Part shown: positions 17,069 through 24,295 of the stretch, piece by piece
Layout of the letters: every line of letters starts with the position of its first letter
Numbering within the stretch: position 1 is the stretch's first letter
NCBI GenBank assembly: GCA_035255485.1
Contig: DATEZO010000002.1
Location: 1 to 33,324 of the forward strand
Origin: DATEZO01 sp035255485
GTDB taxonomy: Bacteria; Pseudomonadota; Gammaproteobacteria; Burkholderiales; Burkholderiaceae_D
DNA: 33,324 bases
Direction: 5' to 3'
Translations under genes and position numbers: made by a program
Notes under the pieces: generated by a model
What the model saw: only the letters and a program-made list of their open reading frames with translations
The model's database searches: none
Told to the model about the DNA's origin: nothing

Positions 17069-18337
17069 ATGCGAATGAAGCGCGGGTTTTATACCATCAT
17101 GGCGGCGCAGTTTTTTTCGTCGCTTGCAGACAATGCACTCCTCATTGCAGCCATCGCACTATTGGCGGAAATGCAATCCCCAAGCTGGATGACTCCGTTG
17201 TTGAAGCTGTTTTTTGTTCTGTCTTACGTACTGCTTGCCGCCTTTGTCGGCGCATTCGCCGATGCGCTGCCCAAAGGGCGCGTCATGTTCGTTACCAATC
17301 TTGTCAAGATAAGCGGCTGTGCGTTGATGTTTTTCAATGTACATCCGCTGCTGGCCTATGCGGTAGTCGGATTCGGCGCCGCCGCCTATTCGCCTGCAAA
17401 ATACGGAATTCTCACTGAATTATTACCGCCAGAAAAATTGGTTGCCGCCAACGGCTGGATCGAAGGCTTGACGGTCATATCGATCATTCTTGGTACGGTG
17501 ATGGGCGGCGGCCTTGTCAATTCACGCGTATCCGCAATGTTACTCAGTATTGATCTTCCCTTGATGAACACCGGGATCGATACGCCCGCCGAGGCTGCCT
17601 TGGCAGTAATTGTCCTCGTTTATGTAGTTGCCGCCCTGTTCAATCTGAGGATACCCGATACCGGCGCGCACTACCGGCACCAGGAACACAACCCAGCCAA
17701 ACTCATTGGCGATTTTGCCGGATGTTTCACCACCTTGTGGCAAGACAAGCTGGGTCAGATTTCGTTGGCGGTAACCACTTTGATATGGGGCGCGGGAGCC
17801 ACGCTGCAATTCATCATGCTGAAATGGGCAGAATCCTCCCTCCATATGCCGCTCGACAAGGCTGCAATATTCCAAGGGGTTTTTGCACTCGGCGTCGCAT
17901 TGGGCGCCATCGCCGCGGCACGCTTTGTTCCCTTGCGAAAATCCTTGTCTGTCATGCCTTTGGGGATTGCCATGGGAATTGCTGTCATGCTCATGACATT
18001 GGTACAAAACGTATGGTGGGCTTACCTTTTGCTGACCTTGATTGGTGCACTGGCCGGCTACTACGTCGTGCCGATGAATGCCTTGCTGCAGCACCGGGGA
18101 CATGTGTTGATGAGTGCCGGCCATTCCATCGCAGTGCAGAATTTCAATGAAAACATGTCAGTACTGACGATGCTGGTGTTCTATGCATTCATGGTGAAGC
18201 TGAACTTGAATGTCAATATCATCATTGTCGCGTTCGGCTTGTTTGTATCGGGCAGCGTCATGCTGATCATGCGCCGGCATAAATTAAACCAGCGGGAAAA
18301 TGATTCGCTCGCGCTGATTGGCGAGCACGTGCATTAA
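17069..18337 (+). CDS. lplT: Lysophospholipid transporter LplT (MFS)
   Basis: Inner-membrane protein of the major facilitator superfamily that flips lysophospholipids inward for re-acylation. The N-terminus KRGFYTIMAAQFFSSLADNALLIAAIALL is characteristic of LplT. About twelve hydrophobic segments follow over 422 residues, with the charged loop FADALPKGR after TM2. The partner acyltransferase Aas, found beside lplT in enterobacteria, is not in this window. Two in-frame ATGs (17069 and 17075) are near-equivalent starts and neither has a good ribosome-binding site. The stop codon overlaps that of the convergent DUF1853 gene. Confidence 0.9.
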   Translation: MRMKRGFYTIMAAQFFSSLADNALLIAAIALLAEMQSPSWMTPLLKLFFVLSYVLLAAFVGAFADALPKGRVMFVTNLVKISGCALMFFNVHPLLAYAVVGFGAAAYSPAKYGILTELLPPEKLVAANGWIEGLTVISIILGTVMGGGLVNSRVSAMLLSIDLPLMNTGIDTPAEAALAVIVLVYVVAALFNLRIPDTGAHYRHQEHNPAKLIGDFAGCFTTLWQDKLGQISLAVTTLIWGAGATLQFIMLKWAESSLHMPLDKAAIFQGVFALGVALGAIAAARFVPLRKSLSVMPLGIAMGIAVMLMTLVQNVWWAYLLLTLIGALAGYYVVPMNALLQHRGHVLMSAGHSIAVQNFNENMSVLTMLVFYAFMVKLNLNVNIIIVAFGLFVSGSVMLIMRRHKLNQRENDSLALIGEHVH

Positions 18338-19302
18338 TCACTGATACGTTTGGCCGCCCGGACCGGCCAGTCGTCCGGCACGATGAATCCCCGGCAGGTT
18401 TCCAGTGCGTCCTTTTCCTGTGGCGCAAGCAGGGCCACCAGTACCGGCATTGAATCCCATGCAAAATGCGCGGCAAGCGACCGCTGCAGAGCTGGCTTGT
18501 CGAGCGTATCTTCCAGCCGCACTTGTGCCGGAGCCAGCCACTGCAATCTGGGCAAAATGACATAGCGTTCCGCATCCAGCATTTCCGACTCCGCCAGTGC
18601 ACACCAGAATCCACGGCAGTGGTTCCGCGACACGCCGGTCGCCGTTGGCAAAATACCGTCACCGGCATGGTAAAACAGCCAACCTTTCACCAACGCCCGT
18701 GCGCTGGCAACCGGCTGCGGCAAATAATGCTGTGCGGCTGGATGCTGCGCCAGGGATAGCTGGCGATCCAGTATTTTGCGCATCTTCGCGTCGAGCGTAT
18801 CAGCCAGGTTTGGGCCGATGAAATAGTCCGCCTCGCTTCTGGAGCCACTTGACTTCAACAAATAGAATTTAACTGCGAACTCCCAATGAACCAGGGCGTC
18901 GCCGCAACGCAACAGGAAGTCGAATTCACCGATGGTGTCGTTCTTTGCCGATCTGACCTGTACGCCGCTCGCATGCAGGATTTGCCGATAGGAAAAATAA
19001 AATGCCATCAGCTTTTCGGCATAACGGCCTAGCCGGGTAACCGGCTGAAGATCGAGCCTGGCATGCAAGGTGGCCGGCTCGCGGTCCAGCACATTGAGCC
19101 AGGCATACGCATCGTCTACCGCACGACTGGAAAGTGAAGCAATCCTGCCATGCCATTGCAACGCATCGGGATCCAGTAAATCAGGAGCATCCAGCAGCCA
19201 TGCAAGCGCGCGGACATGAGGGTCGCGCAAATGATTCCAGCGCCGGTGAAAGTCAGCCTGGAAAGCATCAGGATGCTTATTGTGAAATGCCGGCATGCGC
19301 AT
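18334..19302 (-). CDS. DUF1853 family protein, putative PD-(D/E)XK-fold
   Basis: 322-residue soluble protein matching the DUF1853 family of proteobacteria; no experimental function is known to me. A pattern like the PD-(D/E)XK nuclease core is visible: Glu96 in a helix (GRYAEKLMAF), Asp128 (GEFDFLL), Glu141 and Lys145 (HWEFAVKFYL). I infer the fold from this pattern and from memory that the family is placed near that clan. No signal peptide or membrane segment. It is the last gene of tsaB-rimI-udg-DUF1853 and overlaps the end of udg by about 26 bp. Its stop codon overlaps that of convergent lplT (TTAA shared). A second ATG two codons in is equally possible as start. Confidence 0.75.
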   Translation of the reverse strand: MRMPAFHNKHPDAFQADFHRRWNHLRDPHVRALAWLLDAPDLLDPDALQWHGRIASLSSRAVDDAYAWLNVLDREPATLHARLDLQPVTRLGRYAEKLMAFYFSYRQILHASGVQVRSAKNDTIGEFDFLLRCGDALVHWEFAVKFYLLKSSGSRSEADYFIGPNLADTLDAKMRKILDRQLSLAQHPAAQHYLPQPVASARALVKGWLFYHAGDGILPTATGVSRNHCRGFWCALAESEMLDAERYVILPRLQWLAPAQVRLEDTLDKPALQRSLAAHFAWDSMPVLVALLAPQEKDALETCRGFIVPDDWPVRAAKRISD

Positions 19303-20035
19303 TCATCGCCAGGCACAAATCGGCCCATGCCTTGCGCTTTTCCAGCGGGCTGCGCAATAAATAAGCGGGATGATAAGTCACGATCAACGGCAATTCCGCG
19401 TAGCGATGCACCGTACCGCGCAATTTGGATACCGGCGTCGCAGGGTCCAGGCCGAGCATCGATAATGCGGCGGTCTTTCCCAGCGCGACTATGACAGCCG
19501 GCCGGATCAACGCAATCTGTCGCTGCAGATAAGGCAGGCAAGCAGCTGCCTCCTGCGCGGTTGGCGGCCGGTCCTTGCCATTTTCATCAGCGGGGCGACA
19601 TTTGACGATATTGGCGATATAGGCGTTTGCACCGCGCCGGAGACCCATCGCCCGCAGCATGTTGTCCAACAGCTTTCCAGCCGGACCGACAAAAGGTTCG
19701 CCCTGCAGATCCTCGTTGCGGCCAGGGCCTTCGCCGACGAACAGCCATTGTGCGTTTTCATCGCCTGTGCCAAAGACCGTATGCTTCCTGTGTTCGCACA
19801 ATCCGCATTTCGTGCATTCAGCTACAACGGCTTTCAGTTCATCCCATCCCATTTGGCCGATATCGGGCTGCGCTGGTTGCTGACGCGCTTGCGCCCCGCC
19901 ATCAGGCGCACTTTCTTGAAACGTCTGGTCATCTCCTGATATCACGCCTGGCAAGATGACCTTATGGCGACGCGTCCAGACTGGACCCACACCCATTTCA
20001 TCCAGAAAATGCTGGTTGCGATCTGTCGATGTCAT
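19277..20035 (-). CDS. Uracil-DNA glycosylase, family 4 type
   Basis: Removes uracil from DNA to start base-excision repair. It belongs to the iron-sulphur family 4 (and related 5) glycosylases, unrelated in motif detail to Ung. Putative [4Fe-4S] ligands are Cys74, Cys77, Cys146 and Cys166. The active-site motif GEGPGRNED is at 101-109, and the DNA-intercalation motif HPAYLLR at 222-228. The first 60 or so residues are low-complexity and variable (Gln/Ala/Pro-rich), as in the N-terminal extensions of many proteobacterial members. The start codon overlaps the rimI stop as ATGA. 252 residues. Confidence 0.92.
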   Translation of the reverse strand: MTSTDRNQHFLDEMGVGPVWTRRHKVILPGVISGDDQTFQESAPDGGAQARQQPAQPDIGQMGWDELKAVVAECTKCGLCEHRKHTVFGTGDENAQWLFVGEGPGRNEDLQGEPFVGPAGKLLDNMLRAMGLRRGANAYIANIVKCRPADENGKDRPPTAQEAAACLPYLQRQIALIRPAVIVALGKTAALSMLGLDPATPVSKLRGTVHRYAELPLIVTYHPAYLLRSPLEKRKAWADLCLAMNAHAGISQ

Positions 20036-20514
20036 ATGTTCAATCTCATTACAATCGCATCTTCACGCGTACTGCCATCCGCCGGGTAGTAGCCTTTACG
20101 TAGCCCGATCCGCACAAATCCGTAGCGCTCGTACACCACCAGTGCATGCACATTGGAAGGCCTGACTTCGAGCAAGACGGAGGTCATGCCCTTTTCCCGC
20201 GCCACGCTGACTGTTTTATCCAGAAGCATGCGGCCAAGGCCACGTCTTTGCAAATCACGCCGTACCGAAACATTCAACAAATGCGCTTCATCCACAGCAA
20301 GCATCATCAGGAAATAAGCTGCCAGAGCACCTGACTTCTCGCGCACAATCCACGTTTCATAACCGTTTTCAAGAGAATCCGCAAAATTTCCCGTCGTCCA
20401 TGGAAAGGGATAGATATCTTCCTCGATACGCTGCACTTCCGCCAGATCCTGTATGCCCATGCGCGCAAACTGCAGTGATGCGGATATCAGCGATAGTTGC
20501 TGTAGCGAACTCAT
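20032..20514 (-). CDS. rimI: Ribosomal protein S18 alanine N-acetyltransferase RimI
   Basis: GNAT-family acetyltransferase that acetylates the N-terminus of ribosomal protein S18. The acetyl-CoA loop QRRGLG is at 89-94. The conserved LLEVRPSN...ALVVYERYGF (114-133) holds the probable base Glu116 and the conserved Tyr128. 160 residues, with a 10-15-residue N-terminal extension compared with the E. coli protein. The ATG overlaps the tsaB stop (ATGA), and its own stop overlaps the udg start in the same way. The tsaB-rimI pairing is widespread and supports the call. Confidence 0.92.
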   Translation of the reverse strand: MSSLQQLSLISASLQFARMGIQDLAEVQRIEEDIYPFPWTTGNFADSLENGYETWIVREKSGALAAYFLMMLAVDEAHLLNVSVRRDLQRRGLGRMLLDKTVSVAREKGMTSVLLEVRPSNVHALVVYERYGFVRIGLRKGYYPADGSTREDAIVMRLNI

Positions 20515-21200
20515 GCATTGATCCTTGTCAGGCGTTCGTTTATTGTCAGCGCCACCTTGTTGCGCAGATAAATCGGCTGGGCATCGCGCGCGGCAACATT
20601 TCTACCCTGTATCAGGGCAAGGCGTGCCAGTTGCGCGACATGCGTTGCATGCGGCATCAGAGTGGAATGGCTGGTTTGGATCAAGGGTTGGCTCTGGAAA
20701 TCCGCAGCGTATGCGGCGAGGCCATTACCGCAGGCAACCACTACGCCTGATGGTGACACCTCGGCGGGTGCAGATAGAACAGGCTCAACGACAACTTGCC
20801 ATTGATCCAAAAACCGGTATTGCGCCCAATAGACTTCACCCATCCGGGCATCCAGAATTGCCAGTACATCGGTCGCGCCGGTTGTTGCGCGGCAGGCTTC
20901 AGCCATTGCTTCCAATGTGACAATCGGTACAACCGGAAGATCCAGCCCGAAAGCCAGCCCCTGCGCGATACCGCAGGCAGTGCGCACTCCGGTAAACGAC
21001 CCTGGGCCGGCCCCGAAGGCAACAGCATCACATTCAGCAAGCGTCATGCCTGCTTGCGCCAACAGACTCTGCACCATCGGCAAAATCGTCTGCGAATGCG
21101 TATGGACACCCGATGTTTCGCGCATCAGCACTTGATTGTCACGTAACAATGCCGCAGAAGCGAGCTCGGAAGAAGTTTCAACAGAAATAATGATCGTCAT
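20511..21200 (-). CDS. tsaB: tRNA threonylcarbamoyladenosine biosynthesis protein TsaB
   Basis: Partner of TsaD in making t6A37 in ANN-decoding tRNAs. The ASKHA-type fold is marked by ISVETSSE at the N-terminus and by GAGPGSFTGVRTACGIAQG at about 65-83. The protein has 229-231 residues, normal for the family. Two in-frame ATGs two codons apart are possible; the second (21200) gives the usual MTIIISVETS start. It is the first gene of the four-gene overlapping operon. The upstream 165 bp up to the thioredoxin-like gene should hold divergent promoters, but none stands out for tsaB. Confidence 0.94.
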   Translation of the reverse strand: MTIIISVETSSELASAALLRDNQVLMRETSGVHTHSQTILPMVQSLLAQAGMTLAECDAVAFGAGPGSFTGVRTACGIAQGLAFGLDLPVVPIVTLEAMAEACRATTGATDVLAILDARMGEVYWAQYRFLDQWQVVVEPVLSAPAEVSPSGVVVACGNGLAAYAADFQSQPLIQTSHSTLMPHATHVAQLARLALIQGRNVAARDAQPIYLRNKVALTINERLTRINA

Positions 21201-21353
21201 GCGCATATTTTACCGCGCACGCCTGCTTCGGCGTTGCATCATCCGCTTTTACGGCTTGCCGCAAAAGCGCCGGTTGCCCTTGCGGTAATGTTGTTAATTA
21301 CATGGAGCCAGACAGTCGGCCACTCAATCTGGAAGCGCATAGGTGCTTCGCTG

Positions 21354-21366
21354 TAAAATACAAGGA
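21354..21366 (+). promoter_or_regulatory. Possible -10 element giving a leaderless transcript
   Basis: TAAAAT at 21354-21359 ends 6 nt before the ATG at 21366, so transcription would begin at or near the start codon itself. AAGG directly abuts the ATG, too close to act as a normal ribosome-binding site. No good -35 is visible. Confidence 0.25.
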
Positions 21367-21797
21367 TGTCCACTCTCCTACTAGAGCGCAATAACCGCGC
21401 TGAACTGGCCGCAGCATTATCCGGCGATACATGGGTCGTTGCATGCCTGTGCGCCGCATGGTGCGATGTGTGCCGTGCCTATCGCACGTCTTTCGATGCA
21501 TTGGCAGCGAAACATCCGGACACGCGTTTCGTATGGATTGATATCGAAGATGAAGCCGATGTGGCAGGCGACCTGGATGTCGAAAATTTCCCGACGTTAT
21601 TGATCCAGCACGGCGATACAGTGGCGTTTTACGGAGTAGTGCTACCGGATGTCCGGATTGCCGAGCGACTGCTGCTTGCACAAATCGAAAAAAACCCTGC
21701 TGAACTGCTTGCTGAAATCAATGGGAATGCGGAACGGAAAAGTTGGCAGCAAGACTGTAATTTACGCCAGCGCTTGCATGATGCAATTGACAACTAA
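21366..21797 (+). CDS. Thioredoxin-fold protein with CDVC motif
   Basis: Small cytoplasmic thioredoxin-like protein (143 residues, no signal peptide). The redox motif is WCDVC (Cys33, Cys36) at the usual place after the first strand, with two more cysteines just before it (Cys27, Cys29). The cis-proline is Pro76 (NFPTLLI). The C-terminal 35 residues form a charged helix beyond the core. The CDVC pair differs from the CGPC of true thioredoxins, so redox potential and partners may differ. It is monocistronic, between divergent tsaB and convergent DUF779. No specific partner can be named. Confidence 0.8.
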   Translation: MSTLLLERNNRAELAAALSGDTWVVACLCAAWCDVCRAYRTSFDALAAKHPDTRFVWIDIEDEADVAGDLDVENFPTLLIQHGDTVAFYGVVLPDVRIAERLLLAQIEKNPAELLAEINGNAERKSWQQDCNLRQRLHDAIDN

Positions 21798-21943
21798 TGA
21801 CAGCTGATTTCCAGCAATATGGGACGGGACAAGGCAGTAGTTGCCTGGTTCGCTCACGGATTTATCCTGCGCATCAGCTACCGTCACGAAAAGTATGCCA
21901 AAGGGAGGCGTTGTGTGGCTGTTTCGAGTGGACTTGGTAGCAA

Positions 21944-22327
21944 TTATGGCGAAACCAGTTTTGCCGCTTCCAGCGCATTCCATTCTTCGTCGGTAAACAG
22001 GCGCGACCGGGTCAGAAAGCGTTTTCCCGAACCGTTTTCTAGTGAAAACATGCCGCCATTGCCCTTGGTGACATCGATGATCAGTTGTGTGTGCTTCCAG
22101 TATTCATACTGTTCGGAGCCGATGTAAAACGGCACACCGCCCAGATCGCCTAGATAGACATCGGCAGTGCCGACACTGAACTCGCCGCTCGGATAACACA
22201 TTGGCGCACTACCGTCACAGCAGCCCCCGGATTGGAAAAATATCAGGGTTCCGTACTTTTCTCTTAGCGTCGCAATCAGTTCGAGCGCCTCCGCAGTGGC
22301 GGTGACGCGCAAAACGGGAGAATCCAT
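21944..22327 (-). CDS. DUF779 family protein, aldehyde dehydrogenase partner
   Basis: 127-residue soluble protein of the DUF779 family, which commonly sits beside AcoD/ExaC-type aldehyde dehydrogenases; its biochemical role is not known to me. A conserved cysteine cluster, SGGCCDGSAPMC, lies at 33-44 (Cys36, Cys37, Cys44) and could bind metal or take part in redox chemistry. AAGGAAA lies a few bases before the ATG at 22327. The frame opens 19 codons further upstream, but that part is encoded by the intercistronic hairpin and is unlikely to be translated. It is second in the operon after acoD, 83 bp downstream. Confidence 0.85.
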   Translation of the reverse strand: MDSPVLRVTATAEALELIATLREKYGTLIFFQSGGCCDGSAPMCYPSGEFSVGTADVYLGDLGGVPFYIGSEQYEYWKHTQLIIDVTKGNGGMFSLENGSGKRFLTRSRLFTDEEWNALEAAKLVSP

Positions 22328-22351
22328 TGGTTTTCCTTGCATTAAGTTGGA

Positions 22352-22384
22352 TTGGCGTGCCATGCCACCCGCATGGCACGCCAA
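22352..22384 (-). promoter_or_regulatory. 14-bp perfect hairpin between acoD and DUF779
   Basis: TTGGCGTGCCATGC (22352-22365) pairs fully with GCATGGCACGCCAA (22371-22384) over a 5-nt loop. It lies 26 nt past the acoD stop and just upstream of the DUF779 ribosome-binding site. No U-tract follows on the minus strand, so it is more likely an mRNA-stabilising or processing element that sets the acoD:DUF779 ratio than a full terminator. Confidence 0.7.
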
Positions 22385-22410
22385 ATCTATACATCAGTTC
22401 AAGTCTTCGA

Positions 22411-23931
22411 TCAGAAGAATCCCATTGCCTTCGGGTTATAACTGACCAGCAGATTCTTGGTTTGCTGATAATGATCCAGCATCATTTTGTGATTTTCACG
22501 TCCGATGCCGGATTGCTTGTAGCCGCCAAACGCTGCATGCGCCGGATACAAATGATAGCAATTGGTCCAGACACGGCCAGCCTGGATTTCACGGCCAACT
22601 CGGAATGCGCGAGAACCATCGCGTGTCCACAGGCCCGAGCCCAGTCCATACAGCGTATCGTTGGCAATTGACAACGCCTCTTCTTCGTCCTTGAAGGTAG
22701 TAACCGACACCACCGGGCCAAAGATTTCTTCCTGGAATATACGCATCTTGTTATTACCCTGGAACACAGTCGGCTGCACGTAATAGCCGCCCTTTAAATC
22801 GCCATCCAGATGGTTTTGCGCGCCGCCGATCAATACCTTGGCACCTTCCTGCTTGCCGATATCCATGTACGACATGATTTTTTCCAGTTGCTCCTGCGAT
22901 GCCTGGGCACCAATCATGGTCGAACTGTCGAGCGGATTGCCCTGCTTGATAGCAGCCACGCGCTTGACCGCACGCTCGATGAATTGCTCGTAGATCGATT
23001 CCTGGACCAGCACCCGTGACGGGCAAGTGCATACTTCGCCCTGATTCAGGGCAAACATGGCAAAACCTTCCAGGCACTTGTCGAAGAAAGCATCATCCTT
23101 GTCCAGCACGTCGGCAAAGAAGATGTTCGGCGATTTGCCGCCCAGTTCCAGCGTTACCGGAATGATGTTTTGCGATGCGTATTGCATGATCAGGCGACCG
23201 GTGCCGGTTTCGCCAGTGAAGGCGATCTTGGCAATGCGCTTGCTGGAGGCCAGTGGCTTGCCGGCTTCCAGGCCAAAACCGTTGACGATATTGAGCACGC
23301 CAGGCGGCAGCAGGTCGCCGATCAATTCGATCAGGACCATGATCGAAGCGGGTGTTTGCTCGGCGGGTTTCAGCACCACGCAGTTACCGGCGGCCAATGC
23401 CGGCGCCAGTTTCCAGACCGCCATCAGGATCGGGAAATTCCACGGAATGATCTGTCCAACAACACCCAGCGGCTCGTGGAAATGGTAAGCATAGGTTTCG
23501 GAATCGATCTCTGCCACAGAGCCTTCCTGAGCCCGGATGCAACCAGCGAAGTAACGGAAATGATCGATCGCCAGCGGGATATCGGCGGCCATGGTTTCAC
23601 GGATCGGCTTGCCGTTATCAATGGTTTCGGCAGTAGCCAGGAGCGCCAGGTTTTCTTCCATCCGGTTGGCGATCTTGTTCAGGATATTGGAACGTTCAGC
23701 CGGCGAGGTACGACCCCATGTACGCTTGGCTGCATGGGCGGCATCCAATGCCAACTCAATATCAGCTGCGGTAGAACGCGCAATTTCGCAAAACGGCTGG
23801 CCGGTGATCGGTGTCACATTCTGGAAATACTCGCCGTTGGTTGGCGCCACGAATTTGCCGTTGATGTAATTGTCATAGCGTTGCTTGTAGGGATTTTTAA
23901 CGCCCAGTTTGCTGATATCTGCAAGATTCAT
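22411..23931 (-). CDS. acoD: NAD-dependent aldehyde dehydrogenase (AcoD/ExaC type)
   Basis: Oxidises acetaldehyde and other short aldehydes to acids. The full-length 506-residue sequence closely follows the AcoD protein of Cupriavidus as I remember it, from MN.A.I..LGV.NPYK to the C-terminal GFF. The catalytic cysteine is Cys301 in GEVCTCPSR, the general base Glu262 in LELGGKSPN. The NAD site includes IPWNFP (162-167), KPAEQTP (188-194) and FTGETGTG (238-245). GAGGA precedes the ATG. The gene is preceded by a near-consensus sigma-54 promoter, so expression is probably switched on by an enhancer-binding activator (AcoR-like) that is not in this window. DUF779 follows in the same operon. Acetate made here could feed the glyoxylate shunt, whose malate synthase gene lies just upstream on the same strand. 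Confidence 0.94.
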   Translation of the reverse strand: MNLADISKLGVKNPYKQRYDNYINGKFVAPTNGEYFQNVTPITGQPFCEIARSTAADIELALDAAHAAKRTWGRTSPAERSNILNKIANRMEENLALLATAETIDNGKPIRETMAADIPLAIDHFRYFAGCIRAQEGSVAEIDSETYAYHFHEPLGVVGQIIPWNFPILMAVWKLAPALAAGNCVVLKPAEQTPASIMVLIELIGDLLPPGVLNIVNGFGLEAGKPLASSKRIAKIAFTGETGTGRLIMQYASQNIIPVTLELGGKSPNIFFADVLDKDDAFFDKCLEGFAMFALNQGEVCTCPSRVLVQESIYEQFIERAVKRVAAIKQGNPLDSSTMIGAQASQEQLEKIMSYMDIGKQEGAKVLIGGAQNHLDGDLKGGYYVQPTVFQGNNKMRIFQEEIFGPVVSVTTFKDEEEALSIANDTLYGLGSGLWTRDGSRAFRVGREIQAGRVWTNCYHLYPAHAAFGGYKQSGIGRENHKMMLDHYQQTKNLLVSYNPKAMGFF

Positions 23932-23994
23932 GTCGTCCTCGTCAAGAAATAGATTGTGTATTTGGAAGCCAGTGCGAAGCGCACGCCATCCCTA

Positions 23995-24011
23995 CCGCAA
24001 TCCTTGTGCCA
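23995..24011 (-). promoter_or_regulatory. Sigma-54 promoter of acoD-DUF779
   Basis: On the minus strand the sequence reads TGGCAC (24011-24006), five bases, then TTGC (24000-23997): the -24/-12 elements of an RpoN promoter with exact GG-to-GC spacing, and a C before the TGG as in the consensus. Transcription would begin near 23986, leaving a leader of about 55 nt before acoD. Confidence 0.85.
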
Positions 24012-24106
24012 GCTTGATGAAAACGTCCGGAATCAGCATATTTGGCATTCTCCATAGCAGATAATGGTCATATCCCGGGTCACATCCAGGCAGATCCACA
24101 TAAGTT

Positions 24107-24186
24107 TTGGTACCAATTCATTTGGACTGCTTTATCTTTGAACATCATGGGCAAATGTTGCTCCAAATCGGATCAATCGTCCAAAT
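24107..24186 (-). promoter_or_regulatory. Candidate enhancer (UAS) sites for the sigma-54 promoter
   Basis: A perfect 10-bp palindrome TTGGTACCAA lies at 24107-24116, about 125 bp upstream of the predicted start. An 8-bp inverted pair, ATTTGGAC (24120-24127) and GTCCAAAT (24179-24186), flanks it on the far side. Enhancer-binding proteins usually bind at this distance. The assignment is inferred from position and symmetry only. No gene is seen in the whole 23932-24295 gap. Confidence 0.4.
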
Positions 24187-24201
24187 AAGGTTGTACATAT
24201 A

Positions 24202-24239
24202 AAAACAACGCCCGCGGATTGCATCACGGGCGCTGTTTT
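24202..24239 (-). terminator. Terminator after malate synthase
   Basis: AAAACAACGCCCG (24202-24214) pairs with CGGGCGCTGTTTT (24227-24239), with one mismatch in 13. On the minus strand it ends in TTGTTTTTATA. It lies about 57 nt past the aceB stop and should isolate aceB from the acoD promoter. Confidence 0.8.
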
Positions 24240-24295
24240 CAGCAATGCACTTAAACCGGTCTTAGCCGTTTCCGGTTTTCATCGTACGATCCGGC

